A stretch of 64,000 bases of DNA from Xanthomonas sontii (GTDB taxonomy: Bacteria; Pseudomonadota; Gammaproteobacteria; Xanthomonadales; Xanthomonadaceae), in NCBI RefSeq assembly GCF_040529055.1, contig NZ_CP132342.1, positions 4,090,001 through 4,154,000 of the forward strand. Direction: 5' to 3'. Both the position numbers and the translations under genes were made by a program. Below the pieces are notes generated by a model. The model did no database searches and was not told the origin of the DNA. It saw only the letters and a list, made by a program, of their open reading frames with translations. Of the stretch, positions 21,002 to 30,487 are shown in pieces. Position 1 is the first letter of the stretch. Every line of letters starts with the position of its first letter.

Positions 21002-22678
21002 GTGAGTGGTCTTGTCTATAGCTACATGCGCTTTTCCGACCCAAGCCAGGCAGCCGGCCATAGCCGCGAGCGCCAGGAGGCGTACGCGTCAAAATGGGCG
21101 GCAGAACACGGTCTGCAGCTGGACAATAAGCTCACGATGCTGGATGAAGGCTTGTCAGCCTATCACCAGCGGCACGTGACGTCAGGAGCGCTCGGGGCGT
21201 TTCTGGCGGCGGTACAGGCCGGGCGGATCGAGGCGGGATCGGTGCTGGTGGTCGAAGGGCTCGACCGGCTTTCGCGCGCCGAGCCGATCCAGGCCCAGGC
21301 GCAACTGGCCCAGATTGTAAATGCCGGCATCACGGTAGTCACCGCCAGCGACGGCAAGACTTACAGCAGGGAGCGACTGAAGGCGAACCCCATGGACCTC
21401 GTCTACAGCCTCTTGCTGATGATCCGCGCCCACGAAGAGAGCGACACCAAGAGCAAGCGGGTCAAGGCGAGCATACGCTGGTTGTGCGAGGGATGGCAGG
21501 CCGGGACGTATCGCGGCCGGATCCGCCAGGGGCACGATCCCGAATGGCTGCGCGAAGTGCCAGGCGGGCCTAACAACGGTTGGGAACTAGTCCCCGAGCG
21601 TGTCGCGGCCGTGCGCAGAGCCGTGGCGTTGTACGTCCAAGGGGCAGGTGGACTGCGCATCATGCAGGTCCTCGACGCTGAGGGTCTAGAGCTCTACACC
21701 ACCAGCAAAAACCACGCCCCACAGTTCTACCGACTGATAAAGATGCCCCAGTTGGTGGGCAACATGCCCGTGAGGGTCGACGGCGAGGAGTTCCTGTTGG
21801 AGGGGTACTACCCCGGAGTGCTCAGCCACCCGGAATGGGAGGAGCTGTGCCGGGTCCGCGCCCAGAGCGGACGACGGCGCGTCAAAGGCGACCTTCCTCA
21901 CGTCATCACCGGAATTGGGATCACCACTTGCGGCTACTGCGGCCGCGCCATGTGTGGACAGAACCTCGCATCCAAGAAGCGCCTGCCCGATGGACGCATC
22001 AGAGACGGGTACAGGAGGCTCCTGTGTGCTTCCAACGCATCATACGGCGACGGCTGTAGCGTCAAGGCCAGCACCAGCGTGGCGCCGATAGAGCGGGCGC
22101 TCATGAAGTACTGCAGTGACATCATCAATCTGCAGGCGCTTTTTGGAACCGAGGGCATCGACGCACCTCGTGCCCGGGCTGCTTCCGCGCGCGCGAAGGT
22201 GGCTGAGATCAACGCGCAACTGGAGAAGGTAACCGATGCCATGCTGGCAACGTCATCGGAAGGAACTCCGCAGGTATTCGCCCGTCGCGCGCGCGCCTTG
22301 GAAAAAGATCTGCACGATGCCGAGAGCGCCCTGAGGGATGCGGAACTCGAGCTTGGAAAGATCAGTCGCAGGGATCTGCGAGGGGCCGATCAGGCATGGC
22401 GCGACCTAGCCGCTGGCGTTGAAGCCCAGGATGTCGAGGCCCGACTGCGCGCAAGACAGTTGGTCGCAGATACCTTCGAGCGGATAGTGATCTATGCCCG
22501 TGGCATACGACCCGATCCAGAAGCCAGCGAACGCGACTACTGCATAGACATCGTACTGGTGGGACGCGGAGGCAACTCACGCCTGCTCCAGGTCGACCGG
22601 GAGGGCAATCTGCTCCAAGCCGAGGATGTCGCGAACCTGCAGGCTGTCGAAGTCGAACCCCCCAGGCATCCAACATAG
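21002..22678 (+). CDS. large serine recombinase (ICE integrase)
   Basis: The 558-residue site-specific recombinase starts with GTG preceded by a GGGG ribosome site. The resolvase-type catalytic domain (residues about 4-155) has Arg10 and the nucleophile Ser12 in YMRFSDPSQ, plus EGLDRLSR with further catalytic Arg residues. A recombinase domain, a zinc ribbon ([10 protein letters not shown], later Cys residues in [13 protein letters not shown]) and a coiled coil (about residues 395-450) follow, the usual large serine integrase order. It abuts rimO and most likely integrates and excises the element. GC content and codon use are lower than in the host genes. No excision factor was recognised nearby. 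Confidence 0.9.
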   Translation: MSGLVYSYMRFSDPSQAAGHSRERQEAYASKWAAEHGLQLDNKLTMLDEGLSAYHQRHVTSGALGAFLAAVQAGRIEAGSVLVVEGLDRLSRAEPIQAQAQLAQIVNAGITVVTASDGKTYSRERLKANPMDLVYSLLLMIRAHEESDTKSKRVKASIRWLCEGWQAGTYRGRIRQGHDPEWLREVPGGPNNGWELVPERVAAVRRAVALYVQGAGGLRIMQVLDAEGLELYTTSKNHAPQFYRLIKMPQLVGNMPVRVDGEEFLLEGYYPGVLSHPEWEELCRVRAQSGRRRVKGDLPHVITGIGITTCGYCGRAMCGQNLASKKRLPDGRIRDGYRRLLCASNASYGDGCSVKASTSVAPIERALMKYCSDIINLQALFGTEGIDAPRARAASARAKVAEINAQLEKVTDAMLATSSEGTPQVFARRARALEKDLHDAESALRDAELELGKISRRDLRGADQAWRDLAAGVEAQDVEARLRARQLVADTFERIVIYARGIRPDPEASERDYCIDIVLVGRGGNSRLLQVDREGNLLQAEDVANLQAVEVEPPRHPT

Positions 22679-22838
22679 CGCGCCGCACCTGACGAAGGCC
22701 ATCGGCGTCTGCTACGCCACGCCACGCCGTATCGTTCGCCAACTGGTATGCGGTACCAGAGCCAAACCGATTCCCTCGGGCCGACCAAGTCGGCGACCGC
22801 CATCATGCCCGGCAGGTCATAAGTGACGCCGAGGCCCC

Positions 22839-24353
22839 ATGACGCTCTACACCACCGACTACCTGGAGTACTACCTCACGCTCGTGGGCTGGATCGTCCA
22901 GAACGGCATCTGGAACATCCTCGTCGCGAGCGGAGCGTTCGCCCTGCCCTTCGTCGCGATCGTCGTGCAGGAATGGCTTCGCGCCAGGGGTGAAGGGGCC
23001 GACGAGGGCAACAAAGGCGTGCTGTCGGCTGCCCGGATCGAGAACCGCGTCTGGGTGGCCGTGGTGGTCATCCTGTTCGCAGGCATCCCCTTCATCGACG
23101 TGGATCTCTCCACGATCCAGTTCGATGCCAGCCGCTCCAAGCAATGCAAGGTCGATGTGGCCGTCCCCCAGGACACGCGTTGGTCGAACGCGTTCACCAC
23201 CCTCAACAACCAGAGTGCGCGCGTGCCGGTCTGGTGGTTCTTCATGCACGCGATTTCCAAGGCGGTGACCGGGGCCGCAGTCGCCGCCATCCCCTGCGGA
23301 ACGGATCTACGGCAGATGCGGATGGAGATCGACAGTACCCGCATCAACGATCCGGTCCTGGCACAGGAGGTGGCCGACTTCACGCGGGACTGCTACGGGC
23401 CCGCGAGGGCGAAGCTCTTCATGGGCCGCCCCGAACTCTCGGACGCCCAGATGGACGACGTGACGTGGATCGGATCCGCCTACTTTTTGGGGACTAGCGG
23501 GTATTACGACAGCTACCACTCCCAGACAGCCCGCGCTTCCTGGCCGTACGACGCCACGCGCGACGCGGGGTTGGCACAGGTCACGAATGGGGGCGGATAC
23601 CCTACCTGCAGTCAGTGGTGGACCGATGGCGACCGCGGCCTGCGGGGCCGGCTGCTGGCCCAGGTGGATTCAGGTCTCCTGGCCCGTGTCGGGCGCTGGG
23701 CGAGCTTCGTCTCGCGCCAGCAGGCGGACGATGCCGTCATCCGGGCCATCGCGGCGCCGCGCCAGCAGACCATGAACCAGGGCCAGGCCTACGCCGACTA
23801 CGGCGGACAGGTCGATATGACCCTGCCCAACATCGTCACGCGGGGAGCGGCCGACGTGGGCCTTGCCGCCGGCTCAGTCGGCTTCTTCCCGGCCATGGAC
23901 GTGATGCGCCAGGCGCTGCCGATGGTGCTGTCGTTCCTCAAGATGGCGATGGTGATCTGCGTGCCGCTCGTGCTGCTGTTCGGCACGTACGACCTCAAGG
24001 CCGTGGTGACCGTGAGCTGCGTGCAGTTCGCCCTCTTCTTCGTGGACTTCTGGTTCCAGCTGGCCCGATGGATCGACAGCACCATCCTCGATGCTCTCTA
24101 CGGATGGAGCGGTCCGCACAGCAACCTCGACCCGCTGCTGGGGCTGAACAATGCGTTCGGAGACATGCTGCTGAACTTCGTCATGGCCAGCATGTTCATC
24201 GTCTTGCCCGGCGTGTGGGTTGCCGCGCTTGGATGGGTCGGGGTGCAGGCGGGAACGATGGCGCGCATGCTCGCCACAGGCACGGACGGCGCAAGATCGG
24301 CTGGAAGCAAGGGGAGCGACGCGGCACTCAATGCCGCGCTGCGGTCCAAGTGA
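22839..24353 (+). CDS. conjugal transfer protein, TraG N-terminal-like (G-type T4SS)
   Basis: This is a 504-residue inner-membrane protein. The N-terminus starts MTLYTTDYLEYYLTLVGWIVQNGIWN, followed by membrane spans near residues 28-45 and 65-85. A large periplasmic region comes next, then a C-terminal cluster of hydrophobic segments (LSFLKMAMVICVPLVLLFG, FALFFVDFWFQLARW, FIVLPGVWVAALGWVGV). This matches the TraG-N proteins that close the T4SS operon of PFGI-1/ICEclc/SPI-7 elements and act in mating-pair assembly. No other T4SS gene is in the window, so the rest must lie beyond the right edge or be lost. Confidence 0.82.
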   Translation: MTLYTTDYLEYYLTLVGWIVQNGIWNILVASGAFALPFVAIVVQEWLRARGEGADEGNKGVLSAARIENRVWVAVVVILFAGIPFIDVDLSTIQFDASRSKQCKVDVAVPQDTRWSNAFTTLNNQSARVPVWWFFMHAISKAVTGAAVAAIPCGTDLRQMRMEIDSTRINDPVLAQEVADFTRDCYGPARAKLFMGRPELSDAQMDDVTWIGSAYFLGTSGYYDSYHSQTARASWPYDATRDAGLAQVTNGGGYPTCSQWWTDGDRGLRGRLLAQVDSGLLARVGRWASFVSRQQADDAVIRAIAAPRQQTMNQGQAYADYGGQVDMTLPNIVTRGAADVGLAAGSVGFFPAMDVMRQALPMVLSFLKMAMVICVPLVLLFGTYDLKAVVTVSCVQFALFFVDFWFQLARWIDSTILDALYGWSGPHSNLDPLLGLNNAFGDMLLNFVMASMFIVLPGVWVAALGWVGVQAGTMARMLATGTDGARSAGSKGSDAALNAALRSK

Positions 24354-24366
24354 GCGATGCGATCGC

Positions 24367-24729
24367 TTAGCTGTCTTCCTGCTCGCCCGGGTCGATCCGC
24401 ATCTCGCCCCTGTAGAGCCCGTAACCCTCCCACCCGTCCTTCCACTCCGGTTCCGGCGTTGCATCGAAACCATCAATGCGGCCAATGAGCCACAGAGCGG
24501 CGATCACTGCGAGGACCATCGTGCCCAGCCAGAAAGCTCCATAGAGAAGCACACCCACCACCAGCAGCAAGGCACAGACACCCACCGCTTTCGCCACGCT
24601 GGCGGGAACCCCGGCCCCGATCAGCCAGCCAGTGAATTGCGCATTCCGAACCAGCAGCCAGCGCCAGGCGCCCGCAGCAGCGCGCCCTGCCCTACGGCTC
24701 AGCGGCGTTCCAGATTGCGAGGTAGCCAT
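24367..24729 (-). CDS. DUF3742-like small ICE membrane protein
   Basis: The 120-residue protein has two hydrophobic stretches (VGVCALLLVVGVLLYGAFWLG and TMVLAVIAALWLIG) and an acidic C-terminus (DGWEGYGLYRGEMRIDPGEQEDS). Proteins of this type are found on the opposite strand just after TraG-N in PFGI-1-class ICEs, exactly as here. The ATG at 24727-24729 is preceded by GAGGG; an upstream TTG is less likely. Function unknown. Confidence 0.72.
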   Translation of the reverse strand: MATSQSGTPLSRRAGRAAAGAWRWLLVRNAQFTGWLIGAGVPASVAKAVGVCALLLVVGVLLYGAFWLGTMVLAVIAALWLIGRIDGFDATPEPEWKDGWEGYGLYRGEMRIDPGEQEDS

Positions 24730-24749
24730 GGTGGTGCCCTCATGCTGCT

Positions 24750-25163
24750 TCAAACGTTGAACGGATTACGGATCGACAGGCTCTCTTCGATGATGAGGCC
24801 ATGGTGCATGTCCTCGGAGTAGAGCGTCTGGCAGCCTTCGGCTGCGGCCGCAGCCACGATGCAGGCGTCGTAGAACGACAGCTGGTGCCGCGCGGCCAAC
24901 TCGCGGGCCCGGTCGTGCACCTCGACCGTGAGCGGAACAATACTGCAGAACTCCCGCACCAGCGCCAGGAACTGGCCCACCTCGCTCCACCCCATCTTCA
25001 GCTTGCGCACGCAGACGTGGGTGACCTCGTTGAGCACCTGAACGCTGATCACCGGGCCACGCTTCAGCAGCGCCTCGGCGCTGTCCGCCTTGGCTGCATC
25101 CTCCGACAGCAGGTAGAGCACCACGTTGCTGTCGAGGAACACCTTGCTCCTACCCGCGGCCAT
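24750..25163 (-). CDS. vapC: PIN-domain toxin (VapC type)
   Basis: The 137-residue protein has PIN-fold acidic residues in KVFLDSNVVLYLLSED (first Asp), the conserved Glu in VLNEVTHVC, and Asp in LSFYDACIVAAA with a further acidic cluster at YSEDMHHG. VapC toxins are Mg-dependent ribonucleases, often cutting initiator tRNA or rRNA. It overlaps the upstream antitoxin gene by 14 bp, the usual coupled arrangement. Target unknown. Confidence 0.88.
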   Translation of the reverse strand: MAAGRSKVFLDSNVVLYLLSEDAAKADSAEALLKRGPVISVQVLNEVTHVCVRKLKMGWSEVGQFLALVREFCSIVPLTVEVHDRARELAARHQLSFYDACIVAAAAAEGCQTLYSEDMHHGLIIEESLSIRNPFNV

Positions 25164-25383
25164 TGGCCTCGTCCCGGTTGAACTTGAAGTCCGCAGGCAG
25201 CTTGCCACGGAAGGAGCGGAGCCGCTCCAACATGGCCTCGGGCCCAGGTTTTTTCCGCACCGCGAACGACCGCGGATCATCGACGAAGATTTCAATGTCA
25301 TCGCCTTCCCGCAGCTCCAGCGCCTCGACTACGTTCGCCGGCAGGCGAACCGCCAGGCTATTGCCCCACTTCGCGACTTGCAT
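25150..25383 (-). CDS. vapB: AbrB/MazE-type antitoxin (VapB)
   Basis: The 77-residue protein starts MQVAKWGNSLAVRLPANVVE, the classic SpoVT/AbrB swapped-hairpin DNA-binding motif. The C-terminal half (KLPADFKFNRDEANGRG) would wrap the toxin. It is the first gene of the pair and should autorepress with the toxin at the palindrome upstream. The ATG at 25381-25383 was chosen; the longer frame crosses the operator. Confidence 0.88.
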   Translation of the reverse strand: MQVAKWGNSLAVRLPANVVEALELREGDDIEIFVDDPRSFAVRKKPGPEAMLERLRSFRGKLPADFKFNRDEANGRG

Positions 25384-25397
25384 GACTTGATCCAAAT

Positions 25398-25421
25398 GAT
25401 ATACATGTGATGCTGTATATC
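25398..25421. promoter_or_regulatory. palindromic operator of the vapBC pair
   Basis: GATATAC and GTATATC form a perfect 7-bp inverted repeat with a 10-nt spacer, starting 15 bp upstream of the antitoxin ATG in AT-rich DNA. This is the expected position for an AbrB-type autorepressor site. Inference from position and symmetry. Confidence 0.6.
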
Positions 25422-25711
25422 CTAACCCCTTAGCGTCGCTTCGCAAGTCCCATCATCGGCTCCGGCAGCAAAGGGCGCGTGCGCGGCAAATGGGAAGGGG
25501 AATGGAAGGGGGATCAAGGGCAAAGGCCCTACCCGGAAAGACAAAAAGGCGGCTACTCGGAGCACCTTCTCATTGGCGCCAGCGGCGATGGCGTTCTGCT
25601 ACTACTGAAGAGGCGATGCCCACTGCACCTGACGCCTCCAGCCCGCTGCGGGCAACCGATCCGCGGTCGTCGAAAACCAATGCCCTCCCACACATCCCAG
25701 GAGACCTCCCC

Positions 25712-26175
25712 ATGCCGCTAGCACTTGGCCTTGCAACGCTTCTCGCGGTTACACCCGTTCAGGCCGAAAGTGCCACGCAGGCGGACGCCGCAGTCTGCAG
25801 CGAGGCGATGGGCATCTACTTGCCCGAGCGACGCACCACCCCAGCACCCAACATTCAGCTGACCCACTTCCAGTACATGAGCCCGGACGTGGCCTGTGCG
25901 AGCAACGTAGAACGCGACGTGCTTAAGACCGCATCAAGCCCATTGCCGCCTCCTCTTTCGCCCACAGCAAGGCGCGCTTCAGCGTCATGGTCCGCTACAC
26001 GCTCACGGCAAATAAGCCAGCGGTCTTCGAGATGCAGACCACCACGACGCCTTCAGCTGAAGAGGGGCGGCTGACCGCGTTCTACAACGGCGCCTCAGCC
26101 CTTACCGACGCACACAGTACCCACGGCACCGTCTACGTCGTGTTCAAGTATGAGATCTCGCCAGTGGGGCGATGA
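25712..26175 (+). pseudogene. frameshifted small exported protein
   Basis: A good ribosome site (AGGAG) and the ATG at 25712 open a signal peptide (MPLALGLATLLAVTPVQAES) and a mature part with two Cys residues (AAVCSEAMG, SPDVACASNV). Near 25,930 the frame fails. The next frame continues coherently as RIKPIAASSFAHSKARFSVM, then VRYTLTANKPAVFEM and a TAFYNGASALTDAHS segment to a stop at 26175. A single-base deletion after VLK explains this. I do not recognise the family. It could be a sequencing error; if restored it would be about 154 residues and periplasmic. Confidence 0.6.
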
Positions 26176-26810
26176 CAGCTTCAAGCCGCATTGGCTAAGG
26201 GAGGTCGGTTTTCGGCCCGTTGTAATCGTTCGTGCCTGGGTTGCATCGCCTGCTGCACTGGTGTTCGGAGTCGCTCGCGCGGACTGCGCGTGCCTCCTGA
26301 GAAACACTACCCAAACGTCAGCAAACGACTGACGAAATGCCTCGGGACGCTCACAAAGAAAAAGCGTCCTGAGGACGCTTTTTCAAAATTGGCGGGGGAT
26401 GGGGCACTCTTAGGGCCTAAGTCTTCCAAAACGAAGCCGTGACTTCCCTGCAGTGTCCAGTGCGCATACCCCCAGTAACCCCGCGCCCTTTCGATTGCTT
26501 TTCAGCTTGACCTTTAGCCTCATTTTTTCCCCTTTCGCTGAATCTCGAAATCCACAGAGATCTCGAACACCATGAAGAAGGAAGCAAACAACACCAGACA
26601 TCCGCTGAGGAAGTCTCCGAACAACGCCGTGGTAGACACAGCACCGAAGCCGGAAATCGGACGCTAGTGTACGACAGCCGCCCCGGTGTTGAAAGGACAC
26701 TGCGGCTGGAGCCTAGGAGTGACCTGCTGCTTCCATGAATCTCGTTCCCCACGAATGGGTCTTCCTCCGGGAGCATCTACCCAACCTCGGAGAAATCATC
26801 GGATCGGCGT
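26176..26810. other. non-coding stretch with one strong terminator
   Basis: No convincing gene in 635 bp. It contains a bidirectional hairpin at 26359-26383 and is less GC-rich than its surroundings. A 42-codon frame (26735-26863, MNLVPHEWVFL) overlaps the end of the helicase gene antisense and may be the remnant of an older gene. Confidence 0.5.
26359..26383. terminator. bidirectional terminator
   Basis: AAAAAGCGTCC-TGA-GGACGCTTTTT is a perfect 11-bp stem with T-runs on both strands. It could stop the exported-protein transcript from the left and the Gabija-like operon from the right. Confidence 0.8.
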
Positions 26811-28340
26811 TCAGCGAAGCCGGAACAAGGGACTGGGATTGGACGTTGAAACTACCAAGGTAAGCGACTTCTTCGCCCTACTGAGGGCGACGTACATCTT
26901 GGATTTCGCGTAAAGCGTCGACGTGAACTGTGTCTTGTCACAGGCCATCAGCATCACTTGCTCGCATTCCAGCCCCTTCGCCTTGTGGATGCTGCTGAGC
27001 ACTTTCTTAGGCGGAGATAGATGGGAATACGAACGCATGCGTGCCACTTCCGCAAAACCTTCGTCGGGACCTGCGAACTGACCGATGCGCACGGCATCCC
27101 GCAACTCGGAACTGTGGTCGATCTTCACCGTGTCGAAGCCCGCTGCAGCGTCCTTCACCAAGGCGGTGATTTTCGCGAGGGCCTCCGACACACCTCTATG
27201 CGACGGATCGTTCAGTAGGCATCGCGCGACCGCTTGTATGTTCGCCGGCTTTCCTCTGGTTGCGCGCACCGCCCCAGTGCGGATCTCCTGAAGAAGCTGA
27301 TTACCATGGCTGGATGGACTGAACCCTGCTGCGACGCTACCCATGAAGGTGATGACGCCGTAAGCAAGAGCCTCCGGGCTACCTTGATCGTTGCGCAGTG
27401 TTCGCACAAGCGCCCCTAACGCCTCGCGCGTATGCCCTTCCCAGATGGGAACTTTTCGACCCCAGAAAGCGCGAAGTGCAGTGACCAAGTCGTTCTGCGA
27501 CGCGAGGATCATCAGATTGGGGTTGTCTCTCAGCATCTTGTCGATAGGCTTTCTGTCTTCACCCGACAGCTGATAGATCGCTCGCATCTGGGACATGTTG
27601 TTCCCGACAAGAACCTTGACGGAAGGCGGTAGCCCAGCAGTCAGGTCGATCGGCGTTCCGCGCTCCAGGCTCTCCCGCGCCTCAATGACCCAGGCTCCCA
27701 ACAAAGGACAGCCGGTTTTCCAACGGTGAGGTGTAAGCAGTTTCTCTCCTGCTCCCTGCGCCTTCAGGGCATCCCAGCGAACACGGTCCTCACGTGCAGC
27801 CCTGTCGCTTCTGCCCCCGTAAAGCCGCTGCATGGGGTCACCAAAGATCCGGACCGTGGCTCCAGCAGATAGCAAGGACATGACAACGCTGTGCTGATCG
27901 ACACTGGAGTCCTGGTGCTCATCACATACGATGACCGGATAGCGTCGCACCAGCGCACGAGCCACCATGGGTTGATTGCGCAGGAATGTTGCAACCTTGC
28001 TCGCCATGATCTCGAAGCCTTGTCCGCCATCCTGCCAAGCCCAGGATGTCAAATCACGCGGCAATTCCAGTGGCTTGTGATACGCCAGCGCGATCTGCGC
28101 AATCAGGGCATCGATGGTCTTGATCTCCACACGTGACCCGGCCTTCTTCGTACGCTCCGCGAAAACGGAGCACGCGGCGTGCGTGTGCGTCAAAATGAGC
28201 AGGCGGCCATCACCGAGTCCACCGACTACGTCTTGCGCGTAAGCCGCCCCCTGATAGGTCTTTCCGCATCCTGCTGCAGCTTCGATGATCACCAGTGGCT
28301 CGGGCGAGCGGAGAAGCTTGGCAACGGCCTGGTCGCTCAT
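26811..28340 (-). CDS. gajB: UvrD-like helicase, Gabija protein GajB-like
   Basis: The 509-residue SF1 helicase has Walker A AAAGCGKTY at residues 21-29, motif II in VIVCDEHQDSS, and C-terminal motifs in SSIHKAKGLECEQVML and YVALSRAKKSLTLVVS. It is compact like GajB of the Gabija defence system (about 494 residues) and lacks the extra domains of housekeeping UvrD. Its ATG overlaps the stop of the OLD-type nuclease gene by 4 bp, so the two are translated together. In Gabija, GajB is thought to sense or amplify DNA ends and activate GajA during phage infection. Assignment rests on gene pairing and length. Confidence 0.8.
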   Translation of the reverse strand: MSDQAVAKLLRSPEPLVIIEAAAGCGKTYQGAAYAQDVVGGLGDGRLLILTHTHAACSVFAERTKKAGSRVEIKTIDALIAQIALAYHKPLELPRDLTSWAWQDGGQGFEIMASKVATFLRNQPMVARALVRRYPVIVCDEHQDSSVDQHSVVMSLLSAGATVRIFGDPMQRLYGGRSDRAAREDRVRWDALKAQGAGEKLLTPHRWKTGCPLLGAWVIEARESLERGTPIDLTAGLPPSVKVLVGNNMSQMRAIYQLSGEDRKPIDKMLRDNPNLMILASQNDLVTALRAFWGRKVPIWEGHTREALGALVRTLRNDQGSPEALAYGVITFMGSVAAGFSPSSHGNQLLQEIRTGAVRATRGKPANIQAVARCLLNDPSHRGVSEALAKITALVKDAAAGFDTVKIDHSSELRDAVRIGQFAGPDEGFAEVARMRSYSHLSPPKKVLSSIHKAKGLECEQVMLMACDKTQFTSTLYAKSKMYVALSRAKKSLTLVVSTSNPSPLFRLR

Positions 28341-30097
28341 AGATCGAGCTTCTGTAGGGGCGGACGTCCCACAGCTGCCAGTACCGCGTTGACCAACGGA
28401 AGCAACTGCGGTTGGACGTCCGCCCACGCACCCAGAGCTACCATCTTCTGGGCCAGTTCCTTGCCGCCGTCTGTGGACTTGAACCATTGCTGGGCATGCT
28501 TCTTCCAGGCTTTGTCCTGCCCTTCAGGGGCGCCAACCTTACTCCCGGTGGCGGCCGCAACGATCAGAGCGCGCCAGGTCTGGCCAGAGGCTTTCAGCGC
28601 CTCGTCTATCGCGTCGGTCGTCTTGTGTTGAATTCCAAGGCGATCCGCCAAAGTCCGGAGTCGGTAACCGTCGAGTTCACCTTCGGCGTCCTTCAGCAGC
28701 TCCAGTAGATTTGCTTCGGGAACCGCCCCGATCACATGATCCTCGGTGCAGCCCCTCGGCCATTGGTGCAGGCGCCCTGCAAGCTTATCTTTCAGTCTCC
28801 TCCACCGCTCCGGGGCAGTGCCTTCATCATCCGCCAGTCCGGCAAACAGCAAGCCGGAAGACGCGAGTGTCTCTAGCAACTCTAAGGTCGCCCCATTGCC
28901 CTGGCCATCGCAAACGCGCACCCCGTGGTCGAGCGGGTTGCCCTCGAAAGCCTTCTCCAACAGGTACTGCAGGAAGCCGACCTCGGTGGGGCCTTCAGCA
29001 ATGACGGCCACACGCGCCAGGAACGTTTCAGGATCGCGTTTCTGCTGTGGACCGATCTTGTCCCGAGGCAGCGCACCGATGGAGCCCTGGCTGTCCAGAT
29101 ACCAGAGGTGCGCGTCCTCTGCACACGAAATTGCGACGGGGCTGTGCGTCGTGAGGAAGATCTGCCCCTGCTGATTGGCTAGGGTGTTGATGAGTTTGCG
29201 CAGACGGTATGGTTCCAGCCCACGCTCGATTTCATCGATGAGCGTGACGCTTGCTTCCTTATCGGTGGCTGATGCGATCTCAAGCGCGGCCATTCGTCTT
29301 GTACCGGCACCCCAACTGCTCAGAGGCAAAGCCACACCGTTTTTGGTCGCCATCAAGCCGATCAGTGCTCCGATGGAGAGTCCCTGGCTGGTCGTGAGTC
29401 CGAGCTTCAAGTCGCTGGGAAGCGCGGCACCAGCCATTCGCCCGTCCAGCGACTCGATCGCTTGCTTGCCCTTGTCGTTGAGCGAGTCGTGCAAGTTGAG
29501 GCCTGCCACCTCCTTGCCGATACGAGCCCGCAACGCATTGTCGGCCAACAACCGATCCAGGGCGGAACCATAGACAAGGCGCAGATCACGATCATTGCGC
29601 TCATCAGCGCTCATTCGGACCAGTCCGATACGCCGACGAACGGCCGTCGAGAAATGGTCGTACTCGTCGTTGGGTTGAATGACCTCCCACGCAAGCTCTA
29701 ACTCCGTGGTCCCCCGTACGCGCACGCGATACACCGGCTCGCCAGGCGCCGGGAGGTCACCCTCCCCGTCGGCCGACGGGGCTACCGCATCTTTTCCATT
29801 CCACACCCATGGCCAGGCGAAGGTGTTCTGTGTGCCGATCCCGGTGGCGTCGGGTAGTGACATGACAGCCTCGATGACGAATTCCTGTGCGCTGTCGCGT
29901 GACCAATAGTCCGCCTCGGAGATGACCACAGTATTCGACGGAGATAGCAACAGCGCGATCGCATCAAGAACAGTCGTTTTCCCTACGTCACCACCTCCCA
30001 GGATGAAATTCATTCCCGCAGCAGGCATCCATTGAAAGGAGTGAACTCCCCTGAAGCGCTGAATGATGATCTTATAGATACGGGAAGATTTGCTCAT
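28337..30097 (-). CDS. gajA: OLD-family ATPase/TOPRIM nuclease, Gabija protein GajA-like
   Basis: The 586-residue protein has an ABC-type ATPase half: Walker A GGGDVGKTTV (34-43), signature SWGAGTRRMAAL (261-272), Walker B VTLIDEIERGLEP (284-296) and His switch TTHSP (316-320). A TOPRIM nuclease half follows, with Glu369 in VIAEGPTEVGF and an acidic LADDEG (421-426). This is the class 2 OLD layout of GajA (about 578 residues), a nucleotide-sensitive DNA nicking enzyme. GGAG precedes the ATG at 30095-30097 at good spacing. The operon has lower GC content than the flanking genes, in line with horizontal origin. A plain class 2 OLD-UvrD pair outside formal Gabija is the alternative. Confidence 0.82.
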   Translation of the reverse strand: MSKSSRIYKIIIQRFRGVHSFQWMPAAGMNFILGGGDVGKTTVLDAIALLLSPSNTVVISEADYWSRDSAQEFVIEAVMSLPDATGIGTQNTFAWPWVWNGKDAVAPSADGEGDLPAPGEPVYRVRVRGTTELELAWEVIQPNDEYDHFSTAVRRRIGLVRMSADERNDRDLRLVYGSALDRLLADNALRARIGKEVAGLNLHDSLNDKGKQAIESLDGRMAGAALPSDLKLGLTTSQGLSIGALIGLMATKNGVALPLSSWGAGTRRMAALEIASATDKEASVTLIDEIERGLEPYRLRKLINTLANQQGQIFLTTHSPVAISCAEDAHLWYLDSQGSIGALPRDKIGPQQKRDPETFLARVAVIAEGPTEVGFLQYLLEKAFEGNPLDHGVRVCDGQGNGATLELLETLASSGLLFAGLADDEGTAPERWRRLKDKLAGRLHQWPRGCTEDHVIGAVPEANLLELLKDAEGELDGYRLRTLADRLGIQHKTTDAIDEALKASGQTWRALIVAAATGSKVGAPEGQDKAWKKHAQQWFKSTDGGKELAQKMVALGAWADVQPQLLPLVNAVLAAVGRPPLQKLDL

Positions 30098-30487
30098 TTC
30101 ATTCTCCGTAACAGGGAGTGAGCACCTAGTCAAACCGTTCTCCATTGACGCACATGGGAAGCAAGATTTGACTACCCTCTCTGGTTCACTAATCCCTGTT
30201 GTTCTGCAATCAAAACTAGGTACAAGTCGTCGCCTAGCTTAGCAGCACCCAAACCAAGCGGCAGATCACCCATTGATGCGAGAAACAAAGCGGAAAATCG
30301 CCTTCAAACAAAAGCGGCCGCTCTAAACCTCGGCCCGGCTGGCCACCCCTGACTAAGCGCGGTCGCGGGCGCCTGCGGCAGTATGCGATGGCGTCGATAG
30401 CCAAAGCACGCCCCGCGTTCAAGCAACGTCAAGTCCCATTCCTGAGAAATGGCATACCGCTACGGGCGATCGCACCGGGGTGCCGGC
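30098..30487. other. gene-free region between defence operon and metabolic cargo
   Basis: In 390 bp I saw no gene or strong hairpin. The right part is GC-rich like the opine-type cluster and the left part AT-richer like the Gabija-like operon, so a cargo junction probably lies near 30,300. The promoter of the gajAB-like operon should be in the left part. Confidence 0.45.

Noticed and set aside
22679..22838. Possible excisionase gene after the serine recombinase
   Set aside because: The gap is 160 bp and the short frames there have no HTH or basic small-protein character.
25490..25711. N-terminal extension of the exported-protein frame
   Set aside because: The signal peptide and AGGAG ribosome site support the ATG at 25712; upstream sequence is low-complexity and basic.
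26735..26863. 42-codon plus-strand frame starting MNLVPHEWVFL
   Set aside because: It looks protein-like but is very short, overlaps the end of the helicase gene antisense and has no clear ribosome site; perhaps a remnant.
30098..30145. 16-codon N-terminal extension of the GajA-like protein
   Set aside because: The start at 30097 has GGAG at correct spacing and gives the usual OLD-family N-terminus.
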